Shown here: positions 7,370 to 11,308 of the stretch, one piece after another
Numbering within the stretch: position 1 is the stretch's first letter
Layout: the number at the start of each line of letters is the position of its first letter
NCBI GenBank assembly: GCA_015655615.1
Contig: JAATES010000035.1
Span: forward strand, 1 to 11,308
Reading direction: 5' to 3'
Length of the DNA: 11,308 bases
DNA from: Actinomycetales bacterium
GTDB taxonomy: Bacteria; Actinomycetota; Actinomycetes; Actinomycetales; Cellulomonadaceae
Notes under the pieces: generated by a model
What the model was told of the DNA's origin: nothing
The model's input: the letters and a program-made list of their open reading frames with translations, nothing else
Database searches by the model: none
Made by a program: the position numbers and the translations under genes

Positions 7370-8150
7370 GACCCGGGGTGAGGCGCATATCACGGGGTCC
7401 GAGCAGGATCTCGCCCTCATCGGCCCTCGCGTCCGGCACGCCTGCCAACGTCTCTGGGCAGCGATGGCGTCCGCAGATCGCAGTCCGGACTCCGTGGCTC
7501 TGCTCCTGGCGACGAAGACCCAGCCTCCGGCTGCCGTTCGCGCCGCAGTCCTCGCCGCCCGCGACTGCGGCATCGAACCGGCCGTGGGTGAGAACCGCGT
7601 ACAGGAGTTGGTTGCCAAAGCCGGGGTCTTCGCAGAGCTGGGCGTCGCCGCGCACCTCATCGGCCCGCTCCAGAGCAATAAGATCTCGGCCGCGCTCACA
7701 GCACTGGGCACGCCTGGACTGGCCGGAGCGTGCATCCAGACCGTTGCGTCCCTCGACCTTGCGCACCGGCTGGCCCGGCGCACCACTGCGAGCGCTCCCC
7801 TCCCCGTCATGGTGCAGGTGAACGTCTCAGGAGAATCGGCCAAGAGCGGTGTCGATCCCCGGGACGGCGTCTCGTTGGCGGAACAGATCGCCGACGTGCC
7901 CGAGCTGACCTTGGCCGGGTTCATGACCGTCGGCGCCAGAAGTGCCGACTCGTCGGTCGTGATCGCCGGGTTCGACCGCCTCCGGGCACTGCGCGATACG
8001 GTGTGGCACAGCGGGCTGCCCGGCACCGAACGTGCTCACGACCTGTCCATGGGGATGTCAGGCGACCTCGATTGGGCCGTGGCATCCGGCGCGACCATGG
8101 TGCGACTTGGCACGGCCGTGTTCGGGCGGCGACCGGCGGTGTCGTACTGA
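7362..8150 (+). CDS. yggS: YggS/PROSC-family PLP-binding protein
   Basis: 262 residues. YggS proteins bind pyridoxal 5'-phosphate through a lysine, fold as an alanine-racemase-like barrel, and help hold PLP and amino-acid pools in balance without a known catalytic reaction. Seen: LLATKTQPP with K52 as the likely PLP lysine (relatives usually read VAVSKTKP); GENRVQEL; HLIGPLQSNK; VQVNVSGESAKSG; and the C-terminal phosphate-binding block LSMGMSGDLDWAVASGATM followed by VRLGTAVFG. The GTG at 7362 is chosen because GGAGA lies 6 nt before it; an in-frame TTG at 7347 is less likely. It overlaps ybaK by 8 nt (GTGCCTGA). Many actinobacteria keep yggS in the ftsZ-sepF cluster, so its place beside ybaK is less usual, and a second copy elsewhere is possible. 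Confidence 0.9.
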   Translation: MPETRGEAHITGSEQDLALIGPRVRHACQRLWAAMASADRSPDSVALLLATKTQPPAAVRAAVLAARDCGIEPAVGENRVQELVAKAGVFAELGVAAHLIGPLQSNKISAALTALGTPGLAGACIQTVASLDLAHRLARRTTASAPLPVMVQVNVSGESAKSGVDPRDGVSLAEQIADVPELTLAGFMTVGARSADSSVVIAGFDRLRALRDTVWHSGLPGTERAHDLSMGMSGDLDWAVASGATMVRLGTAVFGRRPAVSY

Positions 8151-8175
8151 CCGTGTGGGACTCAGGTCCGCCGGT

Positions 8176-8211
8176 TTGCTCCGAGACGCCCCTGTGCGTC
8201 AGAGTCATGGC
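8176..8211 (+). promoter_or_regulatory. Possible promoter of a leaderless transcript for 8212-8907
   Basis: TTGCTC (8176-8181) and CAGAGT (8200-8205) are separated by 18 nt, and the second hexamer lies 6 nt before the ATG at 8212. That ATG has no Shine-Dalgarno sequence. The arrangement fits a leaderless transcript, but both hexamers are imperfect. Confidence 0.3.
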
Positions 8212-8907
8212 ATGAAACGACTGTTCTCCCGGCGACCGGCGACCGCGGCCCTGCCCGAACTGGCCTCTGAGTCGTGGGACAGCGAGGGTCACGTCGTCAT
8301 CGTGCACCTGGTCCACGACACGCTCCGGCCTGAAGACCACGAGAGCGCCGACCGCCTGACCACAGGGATCGTCGCCGTGGTGACCGCCATCCAGGCAGGT
8401 GTCGTGGCAGAATCGATCCCCGAGGGAACCCAGAATGCCGGCGTGCGCCTGCAGATCGAGCCCAGTGATCGGCACTTGGGACCTCTGGAAGAACGCACCG
8501 TCGAGATCTTCTCGGAGAGACTGGGGACGTCGATCCCGATCACTGTCACCGATGGCGCGAACCCGCCGGACGTTGAGGACGACCCCGAGGAGGACCCCAA
8601 GATCGCCGACCCCGTGTTCAGCTGGGATCCCTCTGAAGCCGCACTGTCCACGACGGTGAAGCTGCCCTTGACCAGTCCGCAGACCCGAACCGCACGGGTG
8701 GCGAGGGCAGCCCTCGACGCCGCCCTCACCGGAATAGCCAAGCCCGGGAATCGGGACCTGATTCCTGGCGACCTTGCGGGCTCCGCCCGTTACTCCGTGT
8801 CCATCGTGATTCACCCGCGCTCGGACCTTGGCCCCGCGACGGCGGCGATCATCGACCGCGCAACCGAGAGGCTCTCCGGCACCCGGGTCGATTTAGCCTG
8901 GAAGTAG
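8212..8907 (+). CDS. Unrecognised protein with two homologous halves
   Basis: 231 residues; I do not recognise the family. After a short basic start (MKRLFSRRP) it falls into two similar halves joined by an acidic linker (about 114-142, rich in Asp, Glu and Pro). Half 1 (about 27-112) and half 2 (about 145-229) share a strand with V-x-L (V31/V149), a helix, a strand ending in a Pro (QIEP 81-84, VIHP 199-202), LGP (89-91, 206-208), then a helix with ERL (102-104, 219-221) and Gly-Thr before a last strand. The offset is 117-118 residues throughout. Each half would be beta-alpha-beta-alpha-beta. No signal peptide, membrane helix or catalytic motif is visible. ATG 8212 is preferred; GTG at 8155 or 8194 is possible. 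One TTA codon occurs at residue 228. Its stop directly abuts the stop of the convergent cimA gene. Confidence 0.8.
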   Translation: MKRLFSRRPATAALPELASESWDSEGHVVIVHLVHDTLRPEDHESADRLTTGIVAVVTAIQAGVVAESIPEGTQNAGVRLQIEPSDRHLGPLEERTVEIFSERLGTSIPITVTDGANPPDVEDDPEEDPKIADPVFSWDPSEAALSTTVKLPLTSPQTRTARVARAALDAALTGIAKPGNRDLIPGDLAGSARYSVSIVIHPRSDLGPATAAIIDRATERLSGTRVDLAWK

Positions 8908-10503
8908 TCAGCGGGGAATGATCCCGCGACGGCGCAGCCCGTAGATCGCGGAGTCGGTGACCGCCTCCCACGAGGCCTCCAGGATGTTCGGTCCGACGCC
9001 CACGGTCGACCAGCTGTCCTGACCGTCCGTCGTCTCCACCAGAACCCGGGTGATCGCGTCCGTGCCATGGGTCTGGTCCAGAATCCGAACCTTGAAGTCG
9101 ATCAGCTCGAATTCCGCGATCTCCGGGTAGACCCGCAGCAGCGCCGACCGTAAGGCATGGTCCAGGGCATTGACCGGGCCGTTTCCTTCTCCGGTGGAGA
9201 CGATCCGCTCGCCACCCGCCCTCAGTTTCACGGTTGCCTCGGCCTGTGCGGCAGTGCCACGCGGGCCCACGCGTTCAACGATGGTGCGCCAGCTCTCCAC
9301 CGCGAAGTACTGCGGACGGGCTCCGTCGAGTTCCTCGACCAGTAGCAGCTCGAAGGACGCGTCCGCCGCGTCAAAGGTGTAGCCGTGAGCTTCGGCCTCT
9401 TTGACACGCTGCACGATCCTTGTCAGGACCTCAGGGCGGCCGGTGAGGTCGAACCCCAGTTCGCGGCCTTTGAGCTCGATGGAAGCCCGGCCTGCCATCT
9501 CCGAGACCAGCATGCGCATGTCGTTGCCCACCAAGGTCGGATCGGCATGCTGGTAGAGGTCCGGGTCTACTTTGATGGCACTGGCATGCAGGCCCGCCTT
9601 ATGCGCAAAGGCGCTGGCGCCCACGTAGGGCTGGCGTCCATATGGCGATATGTTCGTGATCTCGCTGATGGCGTGAGCGATCCGGGTCGCCTCATGGAGG
9701 CGACCGCTGAGAACGTCCGTGCCGTGCTTGAGCTCCAGGTTCGCGACCACTGTGACCAGATCGGCATTGCCGGTGCGCTCGCCATAGCCGTTGATCGTGC
9801 CCTGCACATGGCGTGCGCCCGCCTCGACCGCGGCCAACGTGTTGGCCACGGCACAGCCGCTGTCGTTGTGGGCATGCATTCCCAAGATGGCTTCCGCCGT
9901 GCCGGTTCCAGTCTTCTCGCGCAGTTCGCCGACGATCTCGCTGATCCAGCCCGGCAGCATGCCACCGTTGGTGTCACAGAGCGTGACGACTTCGGCTCCG
10001 GATTCGAAGGCCGTCACGACGGCCTCGCGCGCGTAAGCGGCGTCGAACCGGTAGCCGTCAAAGAAGTGCTCGGCGTCGACGACGACACGCCTTCCCTCGG
10101 CGGTGAGCAATGCCACGGTGTCACGGATCATCGCCAGGTTCTCCTGGGGTGTAGTCCGCAATGCCCGTTCGACGTGCCGGACATCCGACTTGGCGACGAG
10201 AGTGACCACGGGTGCGAGGGAGTCGAGGAGCGCCCGGACCTGCGGGTCCTCCACCGCCCGGATCCCCGCCTTACGCGTCGACCCGAAGGCCGCCAACACC
10301 GCATGCTGCAGCTGCAGTTCGCGGGTCGCACGGGAGAAGAAGTCGGTGTCCTTGGGAATGGCTCCCGGCCATCCGCCTTCGATGAACCCCACACCGAGGT
10401 CGTCCAGCAGCACGGCGATCGCCAGCTTGTCCGTGACCGAGAGGTTCATCCCCTCTTGCTGGGCACCGTCGCGCAGCGTCGTGTCGTACACCTGAAAGCT
10501 CAT
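8908..10503 (-). CDS. cimA: (R)-citramalate synthase
   Basis: 531 residues. It should condense pyruvate with acetyl-CoA to give (R)-citramalate, the first step of the threonine-independent route to isoleucine. Seen: the HMGL-like TIM-barrel start YDTTLRDGAQQEG (6-18, with metal-site D12), IEGGWPGAIPKDTDFF, the metal-binding HAHND (210-214), GTINGYGERTGNADL, and KAGLHASAI; the last 150 or so residues form the LeuA-type allosteric domain. DGAQQEG and the EGGWPG block are typical of the citramalate branch rather than LeuA, which favours the call over 2-isopropylmalate or homocitrate synthase. The ATG at 10503 follows AAGGAGAG at 8-nt spacing. The frame is open upstream to an ATG at 10614, but that lies within the terminator hairpin and was rejected. 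The leader peptide and terminator upstream suggest control by isoleucine supply. The gene ends tail to tail with 8212-8907, with no base between the stops. Confidence 0.93.
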   Translation of the reverse strand: MSFQVYDTTLRDGAQQEGMNLSVTDKLAIAVLLDDLGVGFIEGGWPGAIPKDTDFFSRATRELQLQHAVLAAFGSTRKAGIRAVEDPQVRALLDSLAPVVTLVAKSDVRHVERALRTTPQENLAMIRDTVALLTAEGRRVVVDAEHFFDGYRFDAAYAREAVVTAFESGAEVVTLCDTNGGMLPGWISEIVGELREKTGTGTAEAILGMHAHNDSGCAVANTLAAVEAGARHVQGTINGYGERTGNADLVTVVANLELKHGTDVLSGRLHEATRIAHAISEITNISPYGRQPYVGASAFAHKAGLHASAIKVDPDLYQHADPTLVGNDMRMLVSEMAGRASIELKGRELGFDLTGRPEVLTRIVQRVKEAEAHGYTFDAADASFELLLVEELDGARPQYFAVESWRTIVERVGPRGTAAQAEATVKLRAGGERIVSTGEGNGPVNALDHALRSALLRVYPEIAEFELIDFKVRILDQTHGTDAITRVLVETTDGQDSWSTVGVGPNILEASWEAVTDSAIYGLRRRGIIPR

Positions 10504-10578
10504 CGTCGTAGCTCTCCTTGCCTGGGCCGCGGGGCGCGGACGGCTGATCAAGATCGGTCGGTTCCGGTCCGGAGCAAC

Positions 10579-10605
10579 AAAAAAACCCCCCGAGGCGTCG
10601 GGAGG
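10579..10605 (-). terminator. Intrinsic terminator in the cimA leader (attenuator)
   Basis: On the minus strand CCTCCCGA (10605-10598) pairs with TCGGGGGG (10593-10586) over 8 bp, with one G-U pair and the loop CGCC, followed at once by seven T (10585-10579). This is a standard intrinsic terminator pointing toward cimA, with 75 nt left before the cimA ATG. There is no T run on the plus strand, so it acts in one direction only. Its position between a leader peptide and the gene marks it as an attenuator rather than the end of another gene. Confidence 0.85.
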
Positions 10606-10608
10606 TCT

Positions 10609-10639
10609 GCGCATCCGGGCCGTTCTAGCTCAGATGCGC
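10609..10639 (-). promoter_or_regulatory. Leader hairpin upstream of the attenuator
   Basis: GCGCATC (10639-10633), which covers the last sense codons of the leader peptide, is perfectly complementary to GATGCGC (10615-10609). It would be the 1:2 (pause) hairpin of a classical attenuator. An alternative pairing of CCGGATGCG (10618-10610) with CGCCTCGGG (10597-10589), 7 of 9 positions, would break the terminator and could be the antiterminator. Both pairings were found by eye and no energies were computed. Confidence 0.5.
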
Positions 10640-10671
10640 GTGCCAATAATGCTCAACGCCACAGCTCGCAT
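10630..10671 (-). CDS. cimA leader peptide MRAVALSIIGTRI
   Basis: A 13-residue ORF, ATG at 10671 and TGA ending at 10630. Its sequence has Ile at 8, 9 and 13, Val at 4 and Leu at 6, so five of thirteen residues are branched-chain, and the two adjacent Ile codons (ATT ATT) are AT-rich against the local bias. AGGA (10682-10679) lies 7 nt before the ATG. The ORF ends 24 nt before the terminator stem. This matches leader peptides of ilv and leu operons, where ribosome stalling on scarce aminoacyl-tRNA prevents termination. With isoleucine scarce, a ribosome held at codons 8-9 would cover the last codons and open the downstream hairpin. The peptide itself probably has no other role. Confidence 0.8.
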   Translation of the reverse strand: MRAVALSIIGTRI

Positions 10672-10831
10672 GTCGTCATCCTGCCATCCGGTCCTGCGCA
10701 ACGCAAAAATCGTACGCCTCGTAGCGGTGTGACCTCATGATCCCGAACTTGCGGAGGCGTCTCGCTGAGTGCCCTTCGGTTGCGGCTGGACAATATACCC
10801 GTAGGCTGGACAAAAGGGTCTAGGGCCCCTC
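10672..10831. promoter_or_regulatory. Divergent promoter region between the cimA leader and the secreted-protein gene
   Basis: This holds the promoters for both directions. For cimA, TACGAT (10714-10709, minus) is a fair -10 placed to start transcription about 20 nt before the leader's ribosome binding site; its -35 is poor. For the secreted protein, TTGCGG (10780-10785) and TAGGCT (10802-10807) are 16 nt apart on the plus strand. A 10-bp direct repeat overlaps the latter promoter. All hexamer calls are by eye. Confidence 0.4.
10784..10813 (+). repeat. Direct repeat GGCTGGACAA, two copies 20 bp apart
   Basis: GGCTGGACAA occurs exactly at 10784-10793 and 10804-10813, a start-to-start distance of 20 bp, near two turns of the helix. 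The first copy lies in the spacer and the second overlaps the -10 of the putative plus-strand promoter (TTGCGG, TAGGCT). This is the placing expected of an operator bound by a dimer or by two copies on one face of the DNA. I do not know a regulator with this site. Confidence 0.5.
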
Positions 10832-10922
10832 ATGAAAGCTGTGAGGATCCTATGACTCGTCGAGAGGTTCTTGTTGAACCCAGGCCCGGATGACACCCCC
10901 TGTGAGAGGAAACACTCCATGA
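10832..10922 (+). promoter_or_regulatory. Chain of three tiny ORFs linked by ATGA overlaps before the secreted-protein gene
   Basis: Three short frames follow one another: MKAVRIL (10832-10855), MTRREVLVEPRPG (10852-10893) and MTPPVRGNTP (10890-10922). Each ends in the TGA of an ATGA whose ATG starts the next, and the last shares its ATGA with the start codon at 10919. Purine-rich stretches precede the starts (AGGG 6 nt before the first, GAGG 5 nt before the second). If the mRNA starts near 10814, all three are in its leader and could couple translation or act as a regulatory leader. The main gene has its own good site, AGAGGA, so coupling is not required. Confidence 0.35.
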
Positions 10923-11308
10923 CCACCCGCATCACTCGTACCGCCACCTTGGCGACGGCGCTTGCACTCGTCGCCGGCGCAGCACTGACGGGAAGCCCCG
11001 CCGCATTGGCGGCCCCGGCACCCGGCGCCTTCTCGACCCCGGCCGTGGGCGCGCTGCCCGCAGTCATCTCGCTGCCGACCAGCACGGCCAAGGAGGTCGC
11101 CTTCACCGTTGCCTTCACGGGAACGCCGAGCGATGGCGGGTACACCGATGTCAATGGCGATGGCGCTGGTCTTTACTACCTGCCTTACGACTCGTCGTTC
11201 GGCAGCAGCACTGTCACCCCGGTGTCGACCGTGGACAAGACCAGCATCATCAAGCCGTACATCTACACCCCCAGCAAGCTGGTTCCAGGCAACAATGGCG
11301 GCTTCACC
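10919..11308 (+). CDS. Secreted protein with N-terminal signal peptide (3' part missing)
   Basis: The first 130 codons, ending at the window edge in frame. AGAGGA (10905-10910) lies 8 nt before the ATG at 10919. The start is a Sec signal peptide: basic MTTRITR, a hydrophobic stretch (about 9-25), and an Ala-rich cleavage region SPAALAAP, with cutting likely after residue 31 or 32. No lipobox cysteine is present, so it is not a lipoprotein. The mature part visible is rich in Thr, Ser, Pro and Gly and looks beta-stranded; it includes DVNGDG (about 77-82), which resembles a calcium-binding loop, though a single short match is weak. No cysteine is visible. I do not recognise the family; an extracellular or cell-wall-linked beta-rich protein is likely. 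Confidence 0.8.
   Translation, partial: MTTRITRTATLATALALVAGAALTGSPAALAAPAPGAFSTPAVGALPAVISLPTSTAKEVAFTVAFTGTPSDGGYTDVNGDGAGLYYLPYDSSFGSSTVTPVSTVDKTSIIKPYIYTPSKLVPGNNGGFT

Noticed and set aside
10504..10614. Upstream in-frame extension of cimA to ATG 10614
   Set aside because: It would start inside the leader hairpins and translate through the terminator; the AAGGAGAG at proper spacing marks ATG 10503, and relatives start close to the YDTTLRDG motif.
9385..10740. 451-codon open frame on the plus strand
   Set aside because: It is antisense to cimA and its leader and has no recognisable domain; the cimA frame carries all family motifs.
10735..11154. 139-codon minus-strand frame
   Set aside because: It is antisense to the secreted-protein gene, whose signal peptide and ribosome site are clear.

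Overview
The window comes from a GC-rich genome with several GTG starts, and the gene content points to an actinomycete (Actinomycetota). The helicase with a Ski2-type core and long actinobacterial C-terminal region, the conserved protein at 3120-4016, and the EssC/EccC-like FHA-FtsK ATPase all fit that group. I cannot name the genus. The genes look like native chromosomal sequence; I see no IS element, CRISPR array, tRNA or rRNA.

Layout: (1) 1-2969, minus strand: most of a large FHA-domain FtsK/SpoIIIE ATPase of the EssC/EccC (type VII secretion) kind, running off the left edge. (2) 2970-3119: divergent intergenic region with an inverted repeat and a perfect DnaA-box 9-mer. (3) 3120-4016, plus: conserved actinobacterial protein of uncertain function. 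(4) 4033-4107: four imperfect copies of a 19-bp tandem repeat. (5) 4141-6792, plus: Ski2-like DEAD/DEAH RNA helicase. (6) 6872-7369 and 7362-8150, plus: an overlapping pair, a YbaK-type aminoacyl-tRNA deacylase and a YggS-type PLP-binding protein. (7) 8212-8907, plus: an unrecognised protein built from two homologous halves. (8) 8908-10503, minus: citramalate synthase (CimA), whose stop codon abuts the stop of the convergent gene with no spacer. (9) 10579-10671, minus: a regulatory leader for cimA, made of a 13-residue peptide rich in branched-chain residues followed by an intrinsic terminator. (10) 10672-10918: divergent regulatory region with a 10-bp direct repeat and a chain of three tiny ORFs linked by ATGA overlaps. 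(11) 10919-11308, plus: start of a secreted protein, cut by the right edge.

The best supported new observation is the cimA leader. Its peptide MRAVALSIIGTRI carries three Ile, one Val and one Leu codon and is followed by a terminator hairpin with seven U residues. This is the layout of ribosome-mediated attenuation, and it supports isoleucine (citramalate) rather than leucine (isopropylmalate) as the pathway of the enzyme. Second-tier observations are the ATGA-linked tiny ORFs before the secreted protein, the internal duplication in the 231-residue protein, and an FHA domain with intact phosphothreonine-binding residues on the FtsK ATPase. I do not see a complete undescribed multi-gene system here.
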